Assembly: GCF_964340395.1 (NCBI RefSeq)
Contig: NC_135556.1
Location: forward strand, 67,001-131,000
DNA from: Glandiceps talaboti
Lineage: Eukaryota; Hemichordata; Enteropneusta; Spengelidae
DNA: 64,000 nt
Reading direction: 5' to 3'
The notes under the pieces were generated by a model. That model had not been told where the DNA came from and ran no database searches. It saw only the letters and a program-made list of their open reading frames with translations. Positions 50,001 through 63,300 of the stretch are shown piece after piece. Every line of letters starts with the position of its first letter. Position 1 is the stretch's first letter. The translations under genes and the position numbers were made by a program.

Positions 50001-51840
50001 CTGTGCAAACCTGTCAAACCGGTCCAAACTGGTCAAAAATAGGTGCAAACAACTGATCCCGTCAAAACCCGTCAAAACCGATCAAAACTTGTCAAAACCT
50101 GTCGCAAACCGGTCCAAAACCTATCCAAACCGGTCCAAAACCAGTGCAAACAAGTCAAAACTGATCAAAACCAGTCAATACCGGTCAAAACTGATCAAAA
50201 CTAGTCAAAACCTGTCAAAATCGGTTCAAACCTGACGAAACCTATCGAAACCAGTCCAAAACTGGTGCAAACAATTCAAAACCGATCAAAACCAGTCAAC
50301 ACAGGTTTAAAACCGGTCAAAACTGATCAAAACTGGTCAACACCTGTGCAAACCTGTCAAACAGGTCAAAACCGGTCAAAAATAGGTGCAAACAACTCAA
50401 ATCCCATCAAAACTTGTCAAAACCTGTCAAAACCTTTCAAAACCGGTCCAAATCGGTCGAAAACTAAGTGAAAACTGGTCAAAACTGGTCCAAACCTGTC
50501 CAAACCTGTCAAAACTGGTCTAAATGGGTTGTAAAACTGTCAAAACTGGTCAAAACTGGTCAAAACCAGTCAAAACCTGTCCAAGACCATTCAAAACCAT
50601 TCAAAACCTGTCCAAACCTATCCAAAAACCATTTTTAAACCAGTTAAAACTGAGTCAAAACTGGTCAAATCCGGTCCAAAACCAATGCAAACAAGTCAAA
50701 ACCGATCAAAACTTGTGCAAACCTGTGCAAACCTGTCCAAAACAATTCCAAACCAGTCAAAACCTTTCCGAACCAGTCCATAACCGATGTAAATGAGTCA
50801 AAACCAGTCATAAACATAAACAATACTGTCAAAACCCGACCAAACCGCAAACCGGTCGACACCTGTCCAAACCTGTTCTGTACAGGTTTAAATGAGTCAA
50901 AACCTGTGCAAACCTGTAAAAACGGTCCAAACCGGTCGAAAACCTATCCAAGGCGGACCAAAACTGGTGAAAATGACTCAATACCGGTCAAAACCTTCCA
51001 AATTGGTTATAAACAGGTGAAAACAGATCAAAACTGGTCAAAATCTGTCAAAACTGGTTCAAACCTTTCGAAATCTATCGAAACCAGTCAACACCGGTTT
51101 AAAACCAGTGAAAACTGGTCAAAACCTTTCGCAAACCGGTTTAAAACCAGTTAAATCTGGTCAAAACCTGTGCAAACCTGTCAAACCGGTCCAAACCGGT
51201 CAAAAACCAGTGCAAACAAGTCAAAACTGATCAAAACCAGTCAACACTGGTTTAAAACCGGTCAAAACTGATCAAAACTGGTCAAAACCTGTCAAAACCG
51301 GTTCAAACCTGTCGAAACCTATCGAAACCAGTCCAAAACTGGTGCAAACAAGTCAAAACCGATCAAAACCAGTCAACACAGGTTTAAAACCGGTCAAAAC
51401 TGATCAAAACTGGTCAAAACCTGTCGCAAACCGGTTTAAAACAAGTGAAAACTGGTCAAAACCTGTGCAAACCTGTCAAACCGGTCCAAACCGGTCAAAA
51501 ATCAAACAACTCAAAACCCGTCAAAACCGATCAAAACTTGTCAAAACCAGTCCAAACCTTTCAAAACCGGTCTAAACCGGTCGAAAACCAGTGCAAACAA
51601 TTCAAAACTGATCAAAACCAGTCAACACTGGTTTTAAACCGGTCAAAACTGATCAAAACTGGTCAAAACCTGTGCAAACATATCAAAACCGGTCCAAAAC
51701 CTGTCCAAACCGGTCCAAACCTGTCCAAAACCATTTCAAACCGGTCACAACCTGTCCAAACCGGTCCACAACCATTGCAAACAAGACAAAAAATGTTAAA
51801 ACCTGTCCATACCGGTTTTAAACCAGTCAAATCCGATCAT
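47027..51840. repeat. 2,429-bp HOR, two copies (2,429 and 2,385 bp)
   Basis: M anchors at 47,027; 49,456 and 51,841 bound the copies, and internal landmarks pair at 2,426 bp (47,839/50,265; 48,098/50,524). Both copies carry the same truncated M anchor (near 48,386 and 50,812), so the truncation came before the duplication. Copy 2 is shorter by a 41 bp deletion near 51,087, where gaaaccagtc runs directly into aacaccgg. Near 50,053 copy 2 has the odd run aactgatcccgtc. Confidence 0.85.
48371..48400. repeat. Truncated M anchor joined to landmark B
   Basis: The end of landmark B (gagtcaaaaccagtca) runs straight into taaacataaacaatac, the right half of the M anchor. Comparison with the intact arrangement at 45,453-45,704 gives a deletion of about 223 bp. 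The identical junction recurs at 50,797-50,826. Confidence 0.82.
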
Positions 51841-54800
51841 AATTAGTTAAAACATAAACAATACTGTCAAAACCTGACCAAACCGCAAACCGGTCGACAC
51901 CAGTTCTGTACATGTTTAAATGAGTCAAAACCTGTGCAAACCTGTCCAAACGGTCCAAACCGGTCAAAAACCTATCCAAGGCGGACCAAAACTGGTGAAA
52001 ATGAGTCAATATCGGTCAAAACCTTCCAAATTGGTTATAAACAGGTGAAAACAGATCAAAACTGGTCAAAACCTGTCAAAACTGGTTCAAACCTGTCGAA
52101 ACCTATCGAAACCATTCCAAAACTGGTGAAAACAAGTCAAAACCGATCAAAACCAGTCAACACCGGTTTAAAACCGATCAAAACTGGTCAAAACATGTCG
52201 CAAACCGGTTTAAAACAAGTTAAAACTGGTCAAAACCTGTCGCAAACCGGTTTTAAAAAAGTGAAATCTTGTCAAAACCTGTGCAAACCTGTCAAACCGG
52301 TCCAAACCGGTCAAAAATAGGTGCAAACAACTCAAAACCCGTCAAAACCGATCAATACTTGTCAAAACCTGTCCAAACCTTTAAAAACCGGTCCAAACTG
52401 GTCGAAAACCAGTGCAAACAAGTCAAAACTGATCAAAACAAGTCAACACTGGATTTAAACCGGTCAAAACTGATCAAAACTTTTCAAAACCTGTGCAAAC
52501 ATATCAAAACCGGTCTAAAACCTGTCGAAACCGGTCACAACCTGTCCAAACCGATCCAAAACCATTGCAAACAAGACAAAAAAGGTCAAAACCTGTCCAT
52601 ACCGGTTTTAAACCAGTCAAATCCGATCATAATTAGTTAAAACATAAACAATACTGTCAAAACCCGACCAAACCGCAAACCGGTCGACACCTGTCCAAAC
52701 CTGTTCTGTACAGGTTTATATGAGTCAAAATCTGTGCAAACCTGTCAAACCGGTCCAAACCGGTCAAAAATAGGTGCAAACAACTCAAAACCCGTCAAAA
52801 CCGATCAAAACTTGTCAAAACCTGTCGCAAACCGGTTTAAACCTATCCAAACCTGTCCAAAATAGGTGTAAACAATTCAAAACCCGTCAAAACCGGTCGA
52901 AACCGGTCCAAAACCTATCCAAACCGGTCCAAAAGCAGTGCAAACAAGTCAAAACTGATCAAAACCAGTCAACACCGGTTTAAAACCGGTCAAAACTGAT
53001 CAAAACTGGTCAAAACCTGTCGCAAACCGGTTTAAAACCAGTGAAAACTGGTCAAAACCTGTCGCAAACCGGTTTAAAACCAGTGAAATCTGGTCAAAAC
53101 CTGTCGCAAACCGGTTTAAAACAAGTGAAAACTGGTCAACACCTGTGCAAACCTGTCAAACCGGTCCAAACCGGTCAAAAATAGGTGCAAACAACTCAAA
53201 ACCCATCAAAGCTTGTCAAAACCTGTCCAAACCTTTCAAAACCGGTCCAAACCGGTCGAAAACCAGTGCAAACAAGTCAAAACTGATCAAAACCAGTCAA
53301 CACTGGTTTTAAACCGGTCAAAACTGATCAAAACTGGTCAAAACCTGTGCAAACATATCAAAACCGGTCCAAAACCTGTCCAAACCGGTCCAAACCTGTC
53401 CAAAACCATTCCAAACCGGTCACAACTTGTCCAAACCGGTCCACAACCATTGCAAACAAGACAAAAAAGGTCAAAACCTGTCCATACCGGTTTTAAACCA
53501 GTCAAATCCGATCATAATTAGTTAAAACATAAACAATACTGTCAAAACCCGACCAAACCGCAAACCGGTCGACACCTGTCCAAACCAGTTCTGTACAGGT
53601 TTAAATGAGTCAAAACCTGTGCAAACCTGTCCAAACGGTCCAAACCGGTCGAAAACCTATCCAAGGCGGACCAAAACTGGTGAAAATGAGTCAATATCGG
53701 TCAAAACCTTCCAAATTGGTTATAAACAGGTGAAAACAGATCAAAACTGGTCAAAACCTGTCAAAACTGGTTCAAACCTGTCGAAACCTATCGAAACCAT
53801 TCCAAAACTGGTGAAAACAAGTCAAAACCGATCAAAACCAGTCAACACCGGTTTAAAACCGATCAAAACTGGTCAAAACCTGTCGCAAACCGGTTTAAAA
53901 CAAGTGAAAACTGGTCAAAACCTGTCGCAAACCGGTTTTAAAAAAGTGAAATCTGGTCAAAACATGTGCAAACAGGTCAAACCGGTCCAAACCGGTCCAA
54001 AATAGGTGTAAACAACTCAAAACCCGTCAAAACCGATCAAAACTTGTCAAAACCTGTCCAAACCTTTAAAAACCGGTAAAACTGGTCGAAAACCAGTGCA
54101 AACAAGTCAAAACTGATCAAAACCAGTCAACACTGATCAAAACTTTTCAAAACCTGTGCAAACATAACAAAACCGGTCCAAAACCTGTCGAAACCGGTCA
54201 CAACCTGTGCAAACCGGTCCAAAACCATTGCAAACAAGACAAAAAAGGTCAAAACCTGTCCATACCAGTTTTAAACCAGTCAAATCCGATCATAATTAGT
54301 TAAAACATAAACAATACTGTCAAAACCCGATCAAACCGCAAACCGGTCGACACCTGTCCAAACCTGTTCTGTACAGGTTTAAATGAGTCAAAATATGTGC
54401 AAACCTGTCCAAACGGTCCAAACCGGTCGACACCTGTCCAAACCTGTACTGTACAGGTTTAAATGAGTCAAAACATGTGGAAACCTGTAAAAACGGTCCA
54501 AACCGGTCGAAAACCTATCCAAGGCGGACCAAAACTGGTGAAAATGAGTCAATATCGGTCAAAACCTTCCAAATAGGTTATAAACAGGTGAAAACAACTC
54601 AAAACCCGTCAAAACCGATCAAAACTTGTCAAAACCTGTCCAAACCTTTAAAAACCGGTCAAAACTGGTCGAAAACCAGTGCAAACAAGTCAAAACTGAT
54701 CAAAACCAGTCAACACTGGTTTTAAACCGGTCAAAACTGATCAAAACTTTTCAAAACCTGTGCAAACATATCATAACCGGTCCAAAACCTGTCGAAACAA

Positions 54801-57387
54801 GTCACAACCTGTCCAAACCGGTCCAAAACCATTGCAAACAAGACAAAAAAGGTCAAAACCTGTCCATACCGGTTTTAAACCAGTCAAATCCGATCATAAT
54901 TAGTTAAAACATAAACAATACTGTCAAAACCCGACCAAACCGCAAACCGGTCGACACCTGTCCATACCTGTTCTGTACAGGTTTAAATGAGTCAAAACCT
55001 GTGCAAACCTGTCCAAACGGTCCAAACCGGTCGACACCTGTCCAAACCTGTTCTGTACAGGTTTAAATGAGTCAAAACATGTGCAAACCTGTAAAAACGG
55101 TCCAAACCGGTCGAAAACCTATCCAAGGCAGACCAAAACTGGTGAAAATGAGTCAATATCGGTCAAAACCTTCCAAATTGGTTATAAACAGGTGAAAACA
55201 GATCAAAACTGGTCAAAACCTGTCAAAACTGGTTCAAACCTGTCGAAACCTATCGAAACCATTCCAAAACTGGTGAAAACAAGTCAAAACCGATCAAAAC
55301 AAGTCAACACCGGTTTAAAACCGGAGAAACCTGATCAAAACTGGTCAAAATCTGTGCAAACCTGTCAAACCGGTCCAAACCGGTCAAAAATAGGTGCAAA
55401 CAACTCAAAACCCGTCAAAACCGATCAAAACTTGTCAAAACCTGTCGCAAACCGGTTTAAACCTAACCAAACCTGTCCAAAATAGGTGCAAACAACTCAA
55501 AACCTGTCAAAACCTGTCCAAACCGGTCCAAACCGGTCCAAAACCTATCCAAACCGGTCCAAAACCAGTGCAAACAAGTCAAAACTGATCAAAACTGGTC
55601 AAAACCTGTCAAAACCGGTTCAAACCTGTCGAAACCTATCGAAACCAGTCCAAAACTGGTGCAAATAAGTCAAAACGGATCAAAACCAGTCAACACAGGT
55701 TTAAAACCGGTCAAAACTGATCAAAACTGGTCAAAACCTGTCGCAAACCGGTTTAAAACAAGTGAAAACTGGTCAACACCTGTGCAAACCTGTCAAACAG
55801 GTCCAAACCGGTCAAAAATAGGTGCAAACAACTCAAAACCTATCAAAACTTGTCAAAACCTGTCCAAACCTTTCAAAACCGGTCCAAACCGGTCGAAAAC
55901 CAGTGCAAACAAGTCAAAACTGATCAAAATCAGTAAACACTGGTTTTAAACCGGTCAAAACTGATCAAAACCGGTCCAAAACCTGTCCAAACCGGTCCAA
56001 ACCTGTCCAAAACCATTCCAAACCGGTCACAACCTGTCCAAACCGGTCCACAACCATTGCAAACAAGACAAAAAAGGTCAAAACCTGTCCATACCGGTTT
56101 TAAACCAGTCAAATCCGATCATAATTAGATAAAACATAAACAATACTGTCAAAACCCGACCAAACCGCAAACCGATCGACACCTGTCCAAACCTGTTCTG
56201 TACAGGTTTAAATGAGTCAAAACCTGTGCAAACCTGTCCAAACGGTCCAAACCGGTCGACACCTGTCCAAACCTGTTCTGTACAGGTTTAAATGAGTCAA
56301 AACATGTGCAAACCTGTCCAATCGGTTCAAACCTGGCGAAACCTATCGAAACCAGTCCAAAACTGGTGCAAACAAGTCAAAACCGATCAAAACCAGTCAT
56401 CACAGGTTTAAAACCGGTCAAAACTGGTCAAAACCTGTCGCAAACCGGTTTAAAACAAGTGAAAACTGGTCAACACCTGTGCAAACCTGTCAAACTTGTC
56501 AACACCTGTCAAAACCGATCAAAACAAGTCAATACCGGTTTAAAACAGGAGAAACCTGATCAAAACTGGTCAAAATCTGTGCAAACCTGTCAAACCGGTC
56601 CAAACCGGTCAAAAATAGGTGCAAACAACTCAAAACCCGTCAAAACCGATCAAAACTTGTCAAAACCTGTCGCAAACCGGTTTAAACCTATCCAAACCTG
56701 TCCAAAATAGGTGCAAACAACTCAAAACCCGTCAAAACCTGTCAAAACCTGTCCAAACCAGTCCAAACCGGTCCAAAACCTATCCAAACCGGTCCAAAAC
56801 CAGTGCAAACAAGTCAAAACTGATCAAAACTGGTCAAAACCTGTCAAAACCGGTTCAAACCTGTCGAAACCTATCGAAACCAGTCCAAAACTGGTGCAAA
56901 TAAGTCAAAACGGATCAAAACCAGTCAACACAGGTTTAAAACCGGTCAAAATTGATCAAAACTGGTCAAAACATGTCGCAAACCGGTTTCAAACAAGTGA
57001 AAACTGGTCAACACCTGTGCAAACCTGTCAAACCGGTCCAAACCGGTCAAAAATAGGTGCAAACAACTCAAAACCCATCAAAACTTGTCAAAACTTGTCA
57101 AAACCTTTCAAAACCGGTCCAAACCGGTCGAAAACCAGTGCAAACAAGTCAAAACTGATCAAAATCAGTCAACACGGGTTTTAAACCGGTCAAAACTGAT
57201 CAAAACTGGTCAAAACCTGTGCAAACATATCAAAACCGGTCCAAAACCTGTCCAAACCGGTCCAAACCTGTCCAAAACCATTCCAAACCGGTCACAACCT
57301 GTCCAAACCGGTCCACAACCATTGCAGACAAGACAAAAAAGGTCAAAACCTGTCCATACCGGTTTTAAACCAGTCAAATCCGATCAT
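51841..57387. repeat. Compressed, more divergent M units (604-1,265 bp)
   Basis: Anchors at 51,841; 52,631; 53,516; 54,294; 54,898; 56,123 and 57,388 are 790, 885, 778, 604, 1,225 and 1,265 bp apart, the tightest packing in the window. Variant tags are common here: cagttctgtacatg at 51,902, tgtactgtacagg near 54,447, an anchor reading attagataaaac at 56,123. Adjacent units share fewer long matches than elsewhere. About 56,123-56,500 repeats at 57,388-57,765. Confidence 0.75.
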
Positions 57388-60300
57388 AATTAGTTAAAAC
57401 ATAAACAATACTGTCAAAACCCGACCAAACCGCAAACCGATCGACACCTGTCCAAACCTGTTCTGTACAGGTTTAAATGAGTCAAAACCTGTGCAAACCT
57501 GTCCAAACGGTCCAAACCGGTCGACACCTGTCCAAACCTGTTCTGTACAGGTTTAAATGAGTCAAAACATGTGCAAACCTGTCCAATCGGTTCAAACCTG
57601 GCGAAACCTATCGAAACCAGTCCAAAACTGGTGCAAACAAGTCAAAACCGATCAAAACCAGTCATCACAGGTTTAAAACCGGTCAAAACTGGTCAAAACC
57701 TGTCGCAAACCGGTTTAAAACAAGTGAAAACTGGTCAACACCTGTGCAAACCTGTCAAACTTGTCAAAACCTGTCAAAACCTTTCAAAACCGGTCCAAAT
57801 CGGTCGAAAACCAAGTGAAAACTGGTCAAAACTGGTCTAAACCTGTCCAAACCTGTCAAAACTGGTCTAAATGGGTCGTAAGAATGTCAAAACTGGTCAA
57901 AACTGGTCAAAACCAGTCAAAACCTGTCCAAGACCATTCAAAACCAGTCAAAACCTGTCCAACCCTATCCAAAAACCATTTTTAAACCAGTTAAAACTGA
58001 GTCAAAACTGGTCAAATCCGGTCCAAAACCAATGCAAACAAGTTAAAACCGAACAAAACCTGTGCAAACCTGTGCAAACCTGTCCAAAACAATTCCAAAC
58101 CAGTCAAAACCTTTCCGAACCAGTCCATAACCGATGTAAATGAGTCAAAACCAGTCAAAACCAGTCAACACTGGTTTTAAACAGGTCAAAACAGATCAAA
58201 ACTGGTCAAAACCTGTGCAAACATATCAAAACCGGTCCAAAACCTGTCCAAACCGGTCCAAACCTGTCCAAAACCATTCCAAACCGGTCACAACCTGTCC
58301 AAACCTATGCAAACAAGACAAAAAAGGTCAAAACCTGTCCAAACCAGTTTAAAACCAGTCAAAACTGGTCAAAATCTGTGCAAACCTGTCAAACCGGTCC
58401 AAACCGGTCAAAAATAGGTGCAAACAACTCAAAACCCGTCAAAACCGATCAAAACTTGTCAAAACCTGTCCAAACCTTTCAAAACCGGTCCAAACCGGTC
58501 GAAAACCCATCCAAACATGTCCAAAATAGGTGCAAACAACTCAAAAACCGTCAAAACCTGTCCAAACCTGTCCAAACCGGTCAAAAAACCATCCAAACTG
58601 GTCCAAAACCAGTGCAAACAAGTCAAAACTGATCAAAACCAGTCAACACCGGTTTAAAACCGGTCAAAACTGATCAAAACTGGTCAAAACCTGTCGAAAA
58701 CCGGTTTAAAACAAGTGAAAACTGGTCAAAACCTGTGCAAACCTGTCAAACCGGTCCAAACCGGTCAAAAATAGGTGCAAACAACTCAAAACCCGTCAAA
58801 ACCGATCAAAACCCGTCAAAACCTGTCAAAACCGGTCCAAAACGGTCCAAAACCTATCCAAACCGGTCCAAAACCAGTGCAAACAAGTCAAAACTGATCA
58901 AAACCAGTCAACACCGGTTTAAAACCGGTCAAAACTGATCAAAACTGGTCAAAACCTGTCAAAACCGGTTCAAACCTGTCGAAACCTATCGAAACCAGTC
59001 CAAAACTGGTGCAAATAAGTCAAAACGGATCAAAACCAGTCAACACAGGATTAAAACCGGTCAAAATTGATCAAAACTGGTCAAAACATGTCGCAAACCG
59101 GTTTAAAACAAGTGAAAACTGGTCAACACCTGTGCAAACCTGTCAAACCGGTCCAAACCGGTCAAAAATAGGTGCAAACAAATCAAAACCCATCAAAACT
59201 TGTCAAAACTTGTCAAAACCTTTCAAAACCGGTCCAAACCGGTCGAAAACCAGTGCAAACAAGTCAAAACTTATCAAAACCAGTCAACACTTGTTTTAAA
59301 CCGGTCAAAACTGATCAAAACTGGTCAAAACCTGTGCAAACATATCAAAACCGGTCCAAAACCTGTCCAAACCGGTCCAAACCTGTCCAAAACCATTCCA
59401 AACCGGTCACAACCTGTCCAAACCGGTCCACAACCATTGCAAACAAGACAAAAAAGGTCAAAACCTGTCCATACCGGTTTTAAACCAGTCAAATCCGATC
59501 ATAATTAGTTAAAACATAAACAATACTGTCAAAACCCGACGAAACCGCAAACCGGTCGACACCTGTCCAAACCAGTTCTGTACAGGTTTAAATGAGTCAA
59601 AACCTGTGCAAACCTGTCCAAACGGTCCAAACCGGTCGAAAACCTATCCAAGGCGGACCAAAACTGGTGAAAATGAGTCAATATCGGTCAAAACCTTCCA
59701 AATTGGTTATAAACAGGTGAAAACAGATCAAAACTGGTCAAAACCTGTCAAAACTGGTTCAAACCTGTCTAAACCTATCGAAACCATTCCAAAACTGGTG
59801 AAAACAAGTCAAAACCGATCAAAACCAGTCAACACCGGTTTAAAACCGGTCAAACCTGATCAAAACTGGTCAAAACCTGTCGCAAACCAGTTTAAAACCA
59901 GTGAAAACTGGTCAAAATCTGTGCAAACCTGTCAAACCGGTCCAAACCGGTCAAAAATAGGTGCAAACAACTCAAAACCGGTCAAAACCGATCAAAACCT
60001 GTCAAAACCGGTTCAAACCTGTCGAAACTTATCGAAACCAGTCCAAAACTGGTGCAAATAAGTCAAAACCGATCAAAACCAGTCAACACAGGTTTAAAAC
60101 CGGTCAAAACTGATCAAAACTGGTCAAAACCTGTCGCAAACCGGTTTAAAACAAGTGAAAACTGGTCAACACCTGTGCAAACCTGTCAAACAGGTCCAAA
60201 CCGGTCAAAAATAGGTGCAAACAACTCAAAACCCATCAAAACTTGTCAAAACCTGTCCAAACCTTTCAAAACCGGTCCAAACCGGTCGAAAACCAGTGCA

Positions 60301-63300
60301 AACAAGTCAAAACTGATCAAAATCAGTCAACACTGGTTTTAAACCGGTCAAAACTGATCAAAACTGGTCAAAACCTGTGCAAACATATCAAAACCGGTCC
60401 AAAACCTGTCCAAACCGGTCCAAACCTGTCCAAAACCATTCCAAACCGGTCACAACCTGTCCAAACCGGTCCACAACCATTGCAAACAAGACAAAAAAGG
60501 TCAAAACCTGTCCATACCGGTTTTAAACCAGTCAAATCCGATCATAATTAGTTAAAACATAAACAATACTGTCAAAACCCGACCAAACCGCAAACCGATC
60601 GACATCTGTCCAAACCTGTTCTGTACAGGTTTAAATGAGTCAAAACCTGTGCAAACCTGTCCAAACGGTCCAAACCGGTCGACACCTGTCCAAACCTGTT
60701 CTGTACAGGTTTAAATGAGTCGAAACATGTGCAAACCTGTCCAATCGGTTCAAACCTGGCGAAACCTATCGAAACCAGTCCAAAACTGGTGCAAACAAGT
60801 CAAAACCGATCAAAACCAGTCATCACAGGTTTAAAACCGGTCAAAACTGGTCAAAACCTGTCGCAAACCGGTTTAAAACAAGTGAAAACTGGTCAACACC
60901 TGTGCAAACCTGTCAAACTTGTCAAAACCTGTCAAAACCTTTCAAAACCGGTCCAAATCGGTCGAAAACCAAGTGAAAACTGGTCAAAACTGGTCTAAAC
61001 CTGTCCAAACCTGTCAAAACTGGTCTAAATGGGTCGTAAGAATGTCAAAACTGGTCAAAACTGGTCAAAACCTGTCAAAACCTGTCCAAGACCATTCAAA
61101 ACCAGTCAAAACCTGTCCAACCCTATCCAAAAACCATTTTTAAACCAGTTAAAACTGAGTCAAAACTGGTCAAATCCGGTCCAAAACCAATGCAAACAAG
61201 TTAAAACCGAACAAAACCTGTGCAAACCTGTGCAAACTTGTCCAAAACAATTCCAAACCAGTCAAAACCTTTCCGAACCAGTCCATAACCGATGTAAATG
61301 AGTCAAAACCAGTCAAAACCAGTCAACACTGGTTTTAAACAGGTCAAAACAGATCAAAACTGGTCAAAACCTGTGCAAACATATCAAAACCGGTCCAAAC
61401 CTATGCAAACAAGACAAAAAAGGTCAAAACCTGTCCAAACCAGTTTAAAACCAGTCAAAATCTGTGCAAAACTGTCAAACCGGTCCAAACCGGTCAAAAA
61501 TAGGTGCAAACAACTCAAAACCCGTCAAAACCGATCAAAACTTGTCAAAACCTGTCCAAACCTTTCAAAACCGGTCCAAACCGGTCGAAAACCCATCCAA
61601 ACATGTCCAAAATAGGTGCAAACAACTCAAAACCCGTCAAAACCTGTCCAAACCTGTCCAAACCGGTCAAAAAACCATCCAAACTGGTCCAAAACCAGTG
61701 CAAACAAGTCAAAACTGATCAAAACCAGTCAACACCGGTTTAAAACCGGTCAAAACTGATCAAAACTGGTCAAAACCTGTCGAAAACCGGTTTAAAACAA
61801 GTGAAAACTGGTCAACACCTGTGCAAACCTGTCAAACCGGTCCAAACCGGTCAAAAATAGGTGCAAACAACTCAAAACCCGTCAAAACCGATCAAAACCC
61901 GTCAAAACCTGTCAAAACCGGTCCAAAACGGTCCAAAACCTATCCAAACCGGTCCAAAACCAGTGCAAACAAGTCAAAACTGATCAAAACCAGTCAACAC
62001 CGGTTTAAAACCGGTCAAAACTGATCAAAACTGGTCAAAACCTGTCAAAACCGGTTCAAACCTGTCGAAACCTATCGAAACCAGTCCAAAACTGGTGCAA
62101 ATAAGTCAAAACGGATCAAAACCAGTCAACACAGGTTTAAAACCGGTCAAAATTGATCAAAACTGGTCAAAACATGTCGCAAACCGGTTTAAAACAAGTG
62201 AAAACTGGTCAACACCTGTGCAAACCTGTCAAACCGGTCCAAACCGGTCAAAAATAGGTGCAAACAACTCAAAACCCATCAAAACTTGTCAAAACCTGTC
62301 CAAACCTTTCAAAACCGGTCCAAACCGGTCGAAAACCAGTGCAAACAAGTCAAAACTTATCAAAACCAGTCAACACTTGTTTTAAACCGGTCAAAACTGA
62401 TCAAAACTGGTCAAAACCTGTGCAAACATATCAAAACCGGTCCAAAACCTGTCCAAACCGGTCCAAACCTGTCCAAAACCATTCCAAACCGGTCACAACC
62501 TGTCCAAACCGGTCAACAACCATTGCAAACAAGACAAAAAAGGTCAAAACCTGTCCATACCGGTTTTAAACCAGTCAAATCCGATCATAATTAGTTAAAA
62601 CATAAACAATACTGTCAAAACCCGACCAAACCGCAAACCGGTCGACACCTGTCTAAACCAGTTCTGTACAGGTTTAAATGAGTCAAAACCTGTGCAAACC
62701 TGTCCAAACGGTCCAAACCGGTCGAAAACCTATCCAAGGCGGACCAAAACTGGTGAAAATGAGTCAATATCGGTCAAAACCTTCCAAATTGGTTATAAAC
62801 AGGTGAAAACAGATCAAAACTGGTCAAAACCTGTCAAAACTGGTTCAAACCTGTCTAAACCTATCGAAACCATTCCAAAACTGGTGAAAACAAGTCAAAA
62901 CCGATCAAAACCAGTCAACACCGGTTTAAAACCGGTCAAACCTGATCAAAACTGGTCAAAACCTGTCGCAAACCAGTTTAAAACCAGTGAAAACTGGTCA
63001 AAATCTGTGCAAACCTGTCAAACCGGTCCAAACCGGTCAAAAATAGGTGCAAACAACTCAAAACCGGTCAAAACCGATCAAAACCTGTCAAAACCGGTTC
63101 AAACCTGTCGAAACTTATCGAAACCAGTCCAAAACTGGTGCAAATAAGTCAAAACGGATCAAAACCAGTCAACACAGGTTTAAAACCGGTCAAAACTGAT
63201 CAAAACTGGTCAAAACCTGTCGCAAACCGGTTTAAAACAAGTGAAAACTGGTCAACACCTGTGCAAACCTGTCAAACAGGTCCAAACCGGTCAAAAATAG

